Below are positions 17,101 through 25,217 of a stretch of DNA of 64,000 nt, one piece after another. A model generated the notes under the pieces. The model had not been told where the DNA came from. It saw nothing but the letters and a program-made list of their open reading frames with translations, and did not search any database. This stretch comes from Acidimicrobiaceae bacterium (GTDB taxonomy: Bacteria; Actinomycetota; Acidimicrobiia; Acidimicrobiales; UBA8190), in assembly GCA_003151475.1 (NCBI GenBank), contig PLXQ01000066.1, positions 82,077 through 146,076 on the forward strand, in the 5' to 3' direction. Position numbers and translations under genes: made by a program. Each line of letters opens with the position of its first letter. Position 1 is the stretch's first letter.

Positions 17101-18426
17101 TCACGGAGCGGTGGAAGCGGCCGCCTTGGTCGTCACGGGGATGGTGGAGGGGACGAGCTCGACCCAGGTCTTGCCGGGATCGAGAGCGATGGTTGAGCCG
17201 TCGGTGGCGATGAGTTTGGTGGTGTCGGCCAGACCGGCTCGTTGCCAGGTGCCGGTGATCTCCACCCCGTTGCGGAACACCGCCAGGGGACCGAAGCCGA
17301 CTAGCTGCGCCTGCACCTCGAGACCGCCCTCGCTGTTCTCGAGCCAGGGACCGTAGGTGATGTGCACCGTCTGGACCACGATGTTGGTGACGCCGATCCG
17401 ACCGCCCCCGGCAGCGGTGTTGGCCGGTTGGCCGCCGATCGTGAGCAGCCACTCGCCGGTGATGGCGCTCCACGTCCAGATGTTGTCGTTGGTCCCGGAG
17501 AAGGGAATGGCGACCGACGAGACGGCCGTGCCCGTCGGGACGGTCGAGGAGTACGTGTAGAGCGGCGCCGGCGGGCTGGTGTCGAGCGGGTTGAGCCCCC
17601 AGGCCGCCGCCGTGGACGCATAGGTGTCGTAGGGCGCCACCCGGCCGGAAGGGTGCTGGACGATCGACGCGTGGGTGAAGACGTCGTCGTTGATGAGATT
17701 CCCGTTGTTCAGAAGGGAGATCACGGGATTGATGCCACCGGCGTGGACCAGGAGGGGTTTGCTCAGCTGGTCCAGGATCGGGACGTCGATAGCCCGGGCC
17801 GAGCGGATGGGACCGACCAGGTTGGCCCCCTGGCACTGGAAGACGGCCACCAGGCGGGTGATGCCACCCTCGACCGGTTCTTCGAAGACGACGTCGGCGC
17901 TGGTCAGTCCCGACTGCGGCCGGGCATCGGGGTAGTTGTCCACTTTGAAGGCGAGCGCCGGTCGCCCGGGAACTGTGCCTCCGGGGGCGGGCAGCCCGGT
18001 GAGGGGGCACGGTGGTCCGGTCGAAGCGGGGATGTTCGTGGCCGAGCTCGGTTGCGGCTTCGCTCCGGCCTTGGGTTTCTTTGTCGTCCCCGAGGAGAGA
18101 GCCAGGGCGATGCCGGCGCCGGCGAGGACGACGACCACGGAGACGATGGCGATCACCCAGGCGCGGTTCATCGATACCCACCCGCGCTTGGCCCCACCAT
18201 TTCGCTGTCGGGGAGCGGCAGCCGAGGTCGCGGTGGTCTCCTCACCTCCGAGGCCGCCCACGGCCCCGGAGGCGGCCGTGGCCGCCAGCACGGAGGTGGC
18301 ATCGGCGTCGGAGGATCCGGAGTCGGTGGCGCTCACGACCGATGTGGCGTCATCGGAGGGCGCGGTGTCGTCGGGGGTCGCGCCGTCGCCACCGCTGCTG
18401 CTATCGGGAGTGATGTCGTCGGGCAT
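17101..18426 (-). CDS. DUF3048 domain-containing membrane-anchored protein
   Basis: 441 residues from ATG 18426. An acidic, Ser/Ala-rich cytoplasmic N-terminus of about 105 residues precedes one membrane helix (AWVIAIVSVVVVLAGAGIALAL) and a Pro/Lys linker. The extracellular DUF3048 (YerB-like) region includes GRPALAFKVDNYPDARPQSGL, ADVVFEEPVEGGITRLVAVF, GPIRSARAIDV and, at the end, DPGKTWVELVP. Function of the family is unknown; it is common in actinobacteria and firmicutes. The frame reads open as far as 19593, but that part is a shadow of the methyltransferase gene. Confidence 0.88.
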   Translation of the reverse strand: MPDDITPDSSSGGDGATPDDTAPSDDATSVVSATDSGSSDADATSVLAATAASGAVGGLGGEETTATSAAAPRQRNGGAKRGWVSMNRAWVIAIVSVVVVLAGAGIALALSSGTTKKPKAGAKPQPSSATNIPASTGPPCPLTGLPAPGGTVPGRPALAFKVDNYPDARPQSGLTSADVVFEEPVEGGITRLVAVFQCQGANLVGPIRSARAIDVPILDQLSKPLLVHAGGINPVISLLNNGNLINDDVFTHASIVQHPSGRVAPYDTYASTAAAWGLNPLDTSPPAPLYTYSSTVPTGTAVSSVAIPFSGTNDNIWTWSAITGEWLLTIGGQPANTAAGGGRIGVTNIVVQTVHITYGPWLENSEGGLEVQAQLVGFGPLAVFRNGVEITGTWQRAGLADTTKLIATDGSTIALDPGKTWVELVPSTIPVTTKAAASTAP

Positions 18427-18636
18427 CTCGAGCGTCGAGGCTACTCGTTCACATATCTCCCCCAGTGTGACCCTTTTCGGACCACACCCCCACAACCAGT
18501 GAGCACGACGGTGGTCGCGGGGCCTCCGGCCTGGACCGAAGTCCCTTCGTGGCGGGGTCCTTCCGTCGATCCCGTACTGGCCCGGGCCGGGCGTCCGCGG
18601 TAGCACGGTGATGTGGAGATCAGCGGAGTGCACCAG

Positions 18637-19410
18637 ATGGCCACCGCCTTCGAGGGGGCGGCCACCGTCTACGAGGAGGCCCGGCCCGACTACCCGACCG
18701 AGGCGGTGTCCTTCTTGGTTGACACTCTGGGACTCGGACCGGGCCGATGGGTGCTCGACCTCGCCGCCGGCACGGGCAAGCTCACCCGGGCCCTGATCCC
18801 GAGCGGCGCCCAGGTGATCGGCGTCGAGCCGGTGTCGGCCATGCGCCGGACCCTGGCCGCGTCGACGTCGCCGGTGGTGGCGGCGGTGGCACAGGCCCTT
18901 CCTGTCGGCGACGGTGTGCTCGACGCCATCACGGTGGCACAGGCGTTTCACTGGTTCGCCACCGACGACGCGCTGGCCGAGATGCGCAGGACCCTCCGAG
19001 AGGGAGGAGCGCTGGGCCTGATCTGGAATCGGCGCGACCGGTCCGACCCGCTGCAGGCGGCACTGACGGAGTTGATGGAGCCCGAACGTGGTGACACGGC
19101 CTCGTACGAGAGCGGAGTGTGGCGGCGGGCGTTGGCCGGCGGTGACCGATTCGTGGCCCGGGGCGAGACCCATGTGCCGTGGCGCCAAGCCGTCGACGTC
19201 GAAGGCGTGGCCGACCGGGTGGCGTCGGTGAGTTTCATCGCCGCCATGGCCGAGAACGACCGCGCCCGACTGCTCGACCGGGTGCGCGCCGTGGCGACAG
19301 AGACACCGGCGCCGCTGGCCCTCGTGTACGTGACCGACGTCTTTTATTTCAGCCGGGTGGATACTGACGGCATCGAGCCGGAGAGGCACGATCGACAGAC
19401 CGGCAAGTAA
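18637..19410 (+). CDS. Class I SAM-dependent methyltransferase
   Basis: 257 residues from ATG 18637, which has a GGAG eight bases upstream (GTG 18613 is an alternative). Motif I is VLDLAAGTGKLT, the acidic end of strand 2 is GVEPVSAMR, motif post-I is ALPVGDGVLDAITVAQAFHWF, and EMRRTLREGGALGLIWN forms motif III. Such Methyltransf_11-like proteins act on small molecules or lipids; the substrate cannot be inferred. It reads away from the divergent DUF3048 gene and is followed after ten bases by the acyltransferase, probably one transcript. Confidence 0.9.
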   Translation: MATAFEGAATVYEEARPDYPTEAVSFLVDTLGLGPGRWVLDLAAGTGKLTRALIPSGAQVIGVEPVSAMRRTLAASTSPVVAAVAQALPVGDGVLDAITVAQAFHWFATDDALAEMRRTLREGGALGLIWNRRDRSDPLQAALTELMEPERGDTASYESGVWRRALAGGDRFVARGETHVPWRQAVDVEGVADRVASVSFIAAMAENDRARLLDRVRAVATETPAPLALVYVTDVFYFSRVDTDGIEPERHDRQTGK

Positions 19411-19420
19411 CATAACCTCG

Positions 19421-20230
19421 GTGGCGACACCGCAGCAGGTCCCTCCGTGGCTTCGAAGGTGGGCGTCGGCCGCCATCAACGCCCTGTGGGGCTGGGTGAC
19501 CCAGCTCGGGGCCATCGGGCCCGACGACCGGCGGGCCCGGCGCTTCGGGTCCTTCGGAGACGGAAGCATCATCGCCTTCCCCCCCGGCGCCATCTACAAC
19601 GAGCGCTGGATCCGGATCGGTTCACAGACGATGATCGGGCCCAATGTCTCTTTGACGGCCGGTATGGCGCCGGGACAGAAGATGGTGAGCGATCCCGTGG
19701 TGTCCATCGGGGACAGGACGCTGATCGGCCAGGGCAGCTACATCGTCGGGCACTTCAACATCGAGATCGGTGACGACATCCAGACGGGGCCGTACGTCTA
19801 CATCACCGACCAGAACCACACCTACAGCGATCCCGAGACCCCCATCGGCCGGCAGTGGCCGGTGGAGGCGGGGGTGTCCATTGGATCGGGGAGCTGGCTG
19901 GGGACCGGGGTGGTGGTGCTACCGGGGGCCCGGATCGGCCGAAACGTGGCCGTCGGAGCCGGTTCGGTGGTGGTCGGCGAGCTGCCCGATCACTGCGTGG
20001 CCGTCGGTGTCCCCGCCCGGGTGATCAAGCAGTACGTGGAGGGTGACGGCTGGGTGGCCACCGCCGGACAGCCCGAAACCGACAGCCGTCACAGCAGCAA
20101 CATCCGCAACAGAGATGGCGCCAGGTTCTTCGCAAAAACGGGTGATGAGTCGGGCGAGGGCGGCGACGATGGCGGGCGCGTCGTCGTCGAAAAGCCTCTG
20201 ACCGGGGACGCAGCGTCTTTCAGAAATTGA
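19421..20230 (+). CDS. Left-handed beta-helix (hexapeptide) acyltransferase
   Basis: 269 residues from GTG 19421. Repeating hexapeptides run from about 65 to 200 (IRIGSQTMIGPNVS, VSIGDRTLIGQGSYI, VSIGSGSWLGTGVVVLPGARIGRNVAVGAGSVVVG), with the catalytic-type His in DQNHTYSDP and the closing VGVPARVIKQY. Resembles maltose/galactoside O-acetyltransferases and cell-surface sugar acetyltransferases. The last 55 residues are polar, non-repetitive and may be unstructured. It follows the methyltransferase by ten bases. Confidence 0.9.
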   Translation: MATPQQVPPWLRRWASAAINALWGWVTQLGAIGPDDRRARRFGSFGDGSIIAFPPGAIYNERWIRIGSQTMIGPNVSLTAGMAPGQKMVSDPVVSIGDRTLIGQGSYIVGHFNIEIGDDIQTGPYVYITDQNHTYSDPETPIGRQWPVEAGVSIGSGSWLGTGVVVLPGARIGRNVAVGAGSVVVGELPDHCVAVGVPARVIKQYVEGDGWVATAGQPETDSRHSSNIRNRDGARFFAKTGDESGEGGDDGGRVVVEKPLTGDAASFRN

Positions 20231-20620
20231 TTGGCACCATGCGCGAGTCGGACGGCGAAACGCGATAGAGAGAGTGCACGGCACCATACGTTGCGCTCCG
20301 TTCACGAAGTGCGTGGAAACGCAGTGATTTCGGGAATTTTGCTGCTCGTCCACAAGCTCATCCCCAGGCATTTCCACAGTGATCTCCACAGGAACTGTTA
20401 CAGCCGCCCGCTACCGTCCGTCCCGCGCGCGAAGGTCGCAGAAGGTGTACGCGCGGGTGCGCGCGACAACGTACTGTGGCGCGTACCGACCGGGCGCGGT
20501 GAGACGTGCCAGAGCCAGTGTCGACCAGTCGCCAGTCTCGACGAATCGACACGACGTATCGATGCGAGACGGATCGAAAGACGAAGTCGACAGACGAGTG
20601 GTGGGACGAAGGATGAGGGC
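20231..20620. other. Intergenic stretch with TCCACA cluster
   Basis: No convincing gene. Three TCCACA hexamers (20349-20354, 20373-20378, 20385-20390) fall within 42 bp at 24 and 12 bp spacing, in sequence that loosely resembles DnaA boxes (TTATCCACA). No dnaA/dnaN or AT-rich element is nearby, so an origin is not claimed. The remainder is the leader of the LPFTG protein gene. Confidence 0.4.
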
Positions 20621-21043
20621 ATGACAATGAAAAGGCTCGGTCGGGGACTCGGTGCCGTGATGACGGTTCTTGCCGTCGTGGGGGTCCCCTCCATGTCGGC
20701 GTTCGCCGACTCCACCACCTGCTACACCGGCTGCACACCGCCGACGACACTGGTCGGGCCCGGCACCGGTGGCAGCGGCGGCAGCGGCGGAACGAGCGGC
20801 GGCGGCGGCGGGACGCGTCCGCCGGTGACGGGATCGGGTGGTTCCGGGTCGGGATCGGGCTCCGGGTCGGGATCGGGCTCCGGCGGCGCCACGCAGACGG
20901 CGGTGTCGACCAAGTCGTCCGGCGGCAACCTGCCGTTCACGGGTGCCGACATCGAAGAGCTGACGGCCATCGGAGCGGGAGCGCTTCTGGTCGGTGGGAT
21001 CCTGGTGCGGCGCAGCCGCAACCGTCGCCGCGCCGAGGCCTGA
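20621..21043 (+). CDS. Small LPxTG-type wall-anchored protein, Gly/Ser-rich
   Basis: 140 residues from ATG 20621 (GAAGGA upstream). A signal peptide ends near SMSAFA-DSTT. A low-complexity Gly/Ser region of about 60 residues follows, including seven Gly-Ser units in a row at the DNA level. The C-terminal sorting signal is LPFTG, a hydrophobic helix (IGAGALLVGGILV) and the Arg-rich tail RRSRNRRRAEA. A sortase would cleave between Thr and Gly and attach the protein to the wall. The domain is too small to suggest a function; it may be a spacer or pilus-base-like protein. Confidence 0.85.
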   Translation: MTMKRLGRGLGAVMTVLAVVGVPSMSAFADSTTCYTGCTPPTTLVGPGTGGSGGSGGTSGGGGGTRPPVTGSGGSGSGSGSGSGSGSGGATQTAVSTKSSGGNLPFTGADIEELTAIGAGALLVGGILVRRSRNRRRAEA

Positions 21044-21186
21044 GCCGGGGTTTCCTCCCCCACCCGGGCTTCCCTGGCAGAGCAGGGGCGCCCACATCTC
21101 GTGAGCCTGCCCCGTCGACGCCAGGATCCGATCCCGGCACTCCAGGGTTTCGGGGAAATGACGATACATTTCGTGGGGCGTGTCCG

Positions 21187-21690
21187 ATGACCGACGCGCC
21201 CAGCGTTCTTTCGTCGACGACGGGACCGATCAGAACAGTGGACGAGAATTTCTGCGGCCTGCGGGTGGGGACGGACCTGGTGCCGGTCGAGCATGTCGCT
21301 GCCTCGGTGGCCCGCTTCGGGCACCGCTATGTGGGTCGGATCTATACCGAGCACGAAGTGGCCTGCTGCCAGGGCTCGCCGTCGGTGGTGGCCGCCGGGC
21401 TGGCCGCCCGGTTCGCGGCCAAAGAGGCCATGGTGAAGGTGCTGCGGCCGGTCGGGCACCAACCCGATTGGCGGTCCATCGAGGTGCGGCGTGACCCGGC
21501 CGGGTGGTGCAGCCTCGCCCTGAGCGGCGAAGCGGCGCGGATGGCCGACGAACAGGGGATCAGAGAGGTGGCCGTGAGCCTGACCCACGAGGGCGCCATG
21601 GCCGCCGCCGTGGTGGTGGCCCTGTGCGCCGAAGGCGACACCCACGCCGATGCCGATGCCGATGCCGATGCCGGCCACGAGGAGCGATAG
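21187..21690 (+). CDS. Holo-[acyl-carrier-protein] synthase-like phosphopantetheinyl transferase
   Basis: 167 residues. GLRVGTDLVPVEHV provides the Mg-binding Asp of AcpS, ARFAAKEAMVKVL the conserved Glu/Lys helix, and VSLTHEGAMAAAVVVAL the strand with the His. It transfers 4'-phosphopantetheine from CoA to a Ser of a carrier protein. Two bases separate it from the carrier-protein gene, which is therefore the likely dedicated substrate. About 20 extra residues at the N-terminus and an Ala-Asp repeat tail (four GCCGAT units at 21646-21669) extend it beyond normal AcpS length. Whether it also serves fatty-acid ACP is unknown. Confidence 0.87.
   Translation: MTDAPSVLSSTTGPIRTVDENFCGLRVGTDLVPVEHVAASVARFGHRYVGRIYTEHEVACCQGSPSVVAAGLAARFAAKEAMVKVLRPVGHQPDWRSIEVRRDPAGWCSLALSGEAARMADEQGIREVAVSLTHEGAMAAAVVVALCAEGDTHADADADADAGHEER
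21646..21669. repeat. GCCGAT x4 microsatellite in the AcpS tail
   Basis: Four perfect 6-base units encoding an Ala-Asp tail. Because the period is a multiple of three, copy-number change would not alter the frame. Confidence 0.85.
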
Positions 21691-21692
21691 CG

Positions 21693-21941
21693 ATGGAAGA
21701 GGAGATCCGGCAGATCCTGGAGGAACACGGACGGCTGCCTGTACCGATGGCCGACCTCGACAACAATGCCGATCTGTACGAGGCGGGGATGACCTCCCAC
21801 GCGTCGGTGAATGTGATGCTGGCACTCGAGGACGGCTTTGACTTCGAGTTCCCCGAGAGCATGCTCCGCAAGAGCACCTTCGAGTCGGTGTCGGCCATCG
21901 AGGCCGCCCTTACCTCGCTCGTGGGCACACCTGTGGAATGA
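21693..21941 (+). CDS. Dedicated carrier protein (aminoacyl carrier protein)
   Basis: 82 residues, starts at ATG 21693. ACP-like four-helix pattern; the usual DSL phosphopantetheine site is replaced by GMTSHASVNVML, Ser35 being the likely attachment residue. The helix II-III part FDFEFPESMLRKSTFESVSAIEAAL is typical of the carrier proteins found with amino acid:[carrier protein] ligases. The stop overlaps the ligase start by four bases, and the phosphopantetheinyl transferase ends two bases upstream. It probably carries a thioester-bound amino acid (family knowledge plus context). Confidence 0.88.
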   Translation: MEEEIRQILEEHGRLPVPMADLDNNADLYEAGMTSHASVNVMLALEDGFDFEFPESMLRKSTFESVSAIEAALTSLVGTPVE

Positions 21942-22849
21942 CCGACGACAGCATCGGGGCCTTTCGCGACGAGTTGATCGACTCGGGGCTGGTGATCGAC
22001 GCCGGTGTCGAGGGTCTCTACGGCCGGACGCTGGCCTACGAGGAGATCGTCTCGGGGATCATCGCGCTGACGACCCGGACGGGCGCCGGGGACGGGGCCA
22101 TGGCCGTGCATTTCCCGCCGCTGATCCCGCGTTGGCTGCTCGAGCGGACCGACTACCTGAAGTCCTTCCCCGATCTGACGGGATCGGTGCACACCTTCGG
22201 GGGTGACGACAAGCGGCACGCGCGGCTTCTGGCTCTGGTGGACGGCGGGCACGACTGGGTGGAGGTGCTCGAACCGGCCGAGGTGGTGCTGCGGCCCGCC
22301 GCGTGTCATCCCGTCTACCCGCTGTGCACCGGCGGGCCCCTGCCGACACAGGGACGGCGCTTCGAAGTGCAGGGCTGGTGCTTCCGGCACGAGCCCAGTG
22401 CCGATCCGGCGCGGATGCTGTGCTTCCGGATGCACGAGTTCGTCTATGTGGGCGACCCCGACGGGGCCGGTGCCCATAGCGAGCTGTGGCTCAAGCGGGG
22501 GGCCGAGATGTTCGAGAGCATGGGGCTCGATGTCGACGTGGTGGTGGCCAACGATCCCTTCTTCGGCCGGGCCGGGAAGTTCCTGGCCGCCAACCAGCTC
22601 GACGACGCCCTGAAGCTCGAGTTCGTGAGCCCCGTCAGCTCGACCGAGACTCGAACGGCCATCGGTTCGGTCAACCGTCACCAGGACCATTTCGGGCTGA
22701 CCTTCGGGATCGAGTCGGCCGACGGCGAAGTGGCCCACTCGGCCTGCTTCGCCGTCGGGGTGGACCGCACCGCACTGGCGCTCCTGAAGCGGCACGGGCT
22801 CGACCCCGGGCGGTGGCCGGCCGAGGTGCGGGCGCGGTTGTGGCCCTGA
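21938..22849 (+). CDS. Amino acid:[carrier protein] ligase (class II seryl-tRNA-synthetase homologue)
   Basis: 303 residues with the catalytic fold of atypical class II SerRS but no tRNA-binding domain. Motif 2 is CFRHEPSADPARMLCFRMHEFVYVG; motif 3 is GVDRTALALL. Candidate zinc ligands Cys123 (ACHPVYP), Glu167 (MHEFVY) and Cys270 (HSACFAVG) match the Cys-Glu-Cys zinc site of the characterised Bradyrhizobium enzyme, with nearly the same spacing as I recall it. Those enzymes activate glycine or alanine with ATP and load it on the phosphopantetheine of a carrier protein. The start overlaps the carrier-protein stop (ATGA). The amino acid used here and the destination of the aminoacyl group are unknown. 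Confidence 0.9.
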   Translation: MTDDSIGAFRDELIDSGLVIDAGVEGLYGRTLAYEEIVSGIIALTTRTGAGDGAMAVHFPPLIPRWLLERTDYLKSFPDLTGSVHTFGGDDKRHARLLALVDGGHDWVEVLEPAEVVLRPAACHPVYPLCTGGPLPTQGRRFEVQGWCFRHEPSADPARMLCFRMHEFVYVGDPDGAGAHSELWLKRGAEMFESMGLDVDVVVANDPFFGRAGKFLAANQLDDALKLEFVSPVSSTETRTAIGSVNRHQDHFGLTFGIESADGEVAHSACFAVGVDRTALALLKRHGLDPGRWPAEVRARLWP

Positions 22850-22856
22850 GCCGACC

Positions 22857-24605
22857 GTGAGCGCCCGGGCGCTGTGGTTCGGACCCGAGGGGCGGCCTCT
22901 CTTCGGATGGCTGCACCGACCCGACGACGGCCGGGCGCGGGGGGCGGTCGTTCTGTGTCCGGCGCTCGGGCTCGAGGGCGTGTGCTCGCACCGGGCCTAC
23001 CGGCAGCTGGCCGAGCGCTTGGAGGAGCAGGGGATCGCCGCCCTTCGGTTCGACTACGACGGCACGGGCGACTCCGCCGGCGGTGAGAGTGACCCGGGAC
23101 GGGTCGAGGCGTGGATGGCCAGTGTGGGCGCCGCCGTGGAGCTCGTGCGGGGAGCGGGGGCGAGCCGGGTCGTCGTGGTCGGGATGCGGGTGGGGGCCAC
23201 CATCGCCGCCGGTGCCGTGGCCCGCGCCGGTGTCGACGGCACTGGCGTCGACGGCACTGGTGTTGGCGGTGCCGGTGTCGACGGAATGGTGCTGTGGGAT
23301 CCGTGCGCGTCGGGGCGGACGTACCTGCGCGAACAGCGGGCGCTCGGGCTGATGAGCATCGGAGTCGAGACGAGCGACGACGGCTCGGTCGAGGTTCCCG
23401 GGATCGTGTACCAGGCCGAGACGGTGGAGGATCTGGGGGCGCTGACGATCGCCGGGACCGAGGGTCCGCTGGCCGAGCGGGTACTGGTACTCGTCCGGGC
23501 CGAGCGGACGGCGAACAAGGCCATGGTGAGCCGTCTGCAGATGGATCACGTGGAGTGGGGGGTGGCCGAGGGCCAGTCCGAGATGGTGGACGTGGAACCG
23601 TGGCAGGTCCGGCAACCGACGGCGGCCATCGGGAGCGTGCTGTCGTGGGTGTCGGGGGTGCTGGGCTCGGAGGCGGGCCCGTTCAGCGATCTGCGGGCCG
23701 CCGTGGGCAGCGTCGAAGGGACGGCCGACGGCGGGGCGACGACGGAGACGATCGTGGAGATCGGACCGGTGGGGCTCTTCGGGATCGTGACGGAGCGAGC
23801 CGGGTCCGCCGGAGGGGCGACAGCCATCTTGTTCAACGCCGGGACGATGGACCATGTGGGGCCGTCTCGGCTGTGGGTGGAGTTCGCCCGGCGGTGGGCC
23901 CGGGGCGGGGTGCGGACGCTGCGGTTCGACCTGAGCGGTCTGGGCGACAGCCCGGTGCGGGTGGGGCAACAGATGGACGTGGCCTACCCGCCCGAGGCGC
24001 TCGACGACCTGTCCGAGGTGGTGAAGGCCATGGGACCCGACGGTGCCGGAAAGATCGTGCTGTCGGGGCTGTGCTCGGGGGGCTACCACTCCGTCGAGGG
24101 CGGGCTCGCTCTCGGGGTGCGGGCCGTGTGCCTGATCAACCCCAGCCTGATAGCGGCGCCGGCCGAGGCGCACGGGGACGACGGCGAGGAGCGGGCGGCC
24201 GAGATCGATCCCCGGCGACAGGCCACGACGTCCCGGAGGAAATGGGTGCGGGCGCTGCCGGGCCACGACTTCCTCGGGAGCATCGTCGATCGGCTGCCCG
24301 ACGGAGCCTGGTGGTTGATCAACCGGGTGGCCGTCGGCAATCCCCCGGCGCGGATCATCGAGCGGCTGGTCGATGCCGGGGTCGAGACCTACATCGTGGC
24401 CGGGGAGAGCGAGGCGCGGGAGATGCGCCGCGGTCAGGCCGCCGCCTTTCGGCGGCTGGCCCGAACCGGACGCTTCCATCTCGAGGTCGTGCCAGGCATC
24501 GACCACGAGTTGTTCGCCCGCGTCTCGCGCGACAGGGTGAGCCCGATGGTCACCGAGAGGATCCTGCGATCGGTGGCCACGAAGGACCCCGCCCATCGCG
24601 CGTGA
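22857..24605 (+). CDS. Tandem alpha/beta-hydrolase fusion protein
   Basis: 582 residues with two alpha/beta-hydrolase-like halves. In the first (about 1-270), GAVVLCPALGLEGVCSH and ALRFDYDGTGDSAGG are family signatures, but the nucleophile elbow reads GMRVG, Arg in place of Ser, so it is probably inactive. In the second (about 300-575), RFDLSGLGDSP precedes the elbow GLCSGG with Cys at the nucleophile position, and GIDHELF supplies the His. The layout resembles exosortase-associated and thioesterase-like hydrolases. It lies seven bases after the ligase in the same operon, so it may release or transfer the aminoacyl group (inference). A 15-base repeat (23229-23288) sits between strands of half one. 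Confidence 0.8.
   Translation: MSARALWFGPEGRPLFGWLHRPDDGRARGAVVLCPALGLEGVCSHRAYRQLAERLEEQGIAALRFDYDGTGDSAGGESDPGRVEAWMASVGAAVELVRGAGASRVVVVGMRVGATIAAGAVARAGVDGTGVDGTGVGGAGVDGMVLWDPCASGRTYLREQRALGLMSIGVETSDDGSVEVPGIVYQAETVEDLGALTIAGTEGPLAERVLVLVRAERTANKAMVSRLQMDHVEWGVAEGQSEMVDVEPWQVRQPTAAIGSVLSWVSGVLGSEAGPFSDLRAAVGSVEGTADGGATTETIVEIGPVGLFGIVTERAGSAGGATAILFNAGTMDHVGPSRLWVEFARRWARGGVRTLRFDLSGLGDSPVRVGQQMDVAYPPEALDDLSEVVKAMGPDGAGKIVLSGLCSGGYHSVEGGLALGVRAVCLINPSLIAAPAEAHGDDGEERAAEIDPRRQATTSRRKWVRALPGHDFLGSIVDRLPDGAWWLINRVAVGNPPARIIERLVDAGVETYIVAGESEAREMRRGQAAAFRRLARTGRFHLEVVPGIDHELFARVSRDRVSPMVTERILRSVATKDPAHRA
23229..23288. repeat. Four imperfect 15-bp repeats inside the hydrolase gene
   Basis: Units begin at 23229, 23244, 23259 and 23274 and encode variants of Gly-Val-Asp-Gly-Thr. 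In frame, so copy changes would only lengthen a surface loop. Confidence 0.8.
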
Positions 24606-24655
24606 CGCGGAACGGTTGGTGACGCAGAGCAAAGCTCTACGACGAAACAGTCCCG

Positions 24656-25021
24656 CTACTTGTGCGACTTTTTCTTGGCGTGCTTGAAGGCGCACTGCCC
24701 GGTGGCCGTGCCGTTGGCCGTGACGACCTTCACCGTCGACTGCTGCTTGATGCCGGTGGGAACGGGAACCCTGATCGACTTGGCCCCGTTCTTGAGGGCG
24801 GTGACGACGTGGCCGTCGATGGCGATCTTGGTGGCGTTGGCCAGTGCTGTGCCGTGGATGGTGACGTTCTTGCCCATGGTGGCCGTGGCCGGCGCGCACG
24901 TGGTGATGGTCGGCGCCGCCGTCGTCCCTGCGGCCGAAGCCGGGCCGCTCAATGCCGTGGGCACGGCGACGCCGGCGAGGACGGCGATGGCGACGCCGGA
25001 CGCGACAATGCGAACTCTCAC
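24656..25021 (-). CDS. Small secreted IPT/TIG-like domain protein
   Basis: 121 residues from GTG 25021, which follows GAAGGGGGG. A signal peptide (IVASGVAIAVLAGVAVPTALSGPASA) is followed by one Ig-like IPT/TIG-type domain (PTITTCAPATATMGKNVTIHGTALANATKIAIDG...) with two Cys that could form a disulfide, and a Lys/His-rich tail. The single domain suggests a structural or binding role outside the cell. It converges with the hydrolase gene. Confidence 0.75.
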   Translation of the reverse strand: MRVRIVASGVAIAVLAGVAVPTALSGPASAAGTTAAPTITTCAPATATMGKNVTIHGTALANATKIAIDGHVVTALKNGAKSIRVPVPTGIKQQSTVKVVTANGTATGQCAFKHAKKKSHK

Positions 25022-25217
25022 TTTTGTCCCCCCTTCAGTCGTGACCCCCCCCGAGTCCTGACATGAGCACAGTGACCGACGTGTATCACCGTGCGCCCAA
25101 CTGAAGGTCAAAAGTTCATGATCGGCAGGGGGCCGGTTGGGATGGGTACGGACAACGGACGGACAACGACGACGGTGGTGCAGCCGGGCGCGGTGCGGCC
25201 GGTACGGTGCGGGGACG

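Noticed and set aside
18427..19593. N-terminal extension of the DUF3048 frame to 830 residues
   Set aside because: This part lies antisense to the methyltransferase gene and has shadow composition; the membrane protein starts naturally at ATG 18426.
20340..20395. Possible replication origin from DnaA-box-like hexamers
   Set aside because: Only three imperfect boxes, no AT-rich unwinding region and no dnaA, dnaN or parAB nearby.
22671..24899. 742-codon minus-strand frame opposite the hydrolase gene
   Set aside because: His/Arg/Gly/Pro-rich composition typical of an antisense shadow in high-GC DNA; the plus strand has clear hydrolase motifs.
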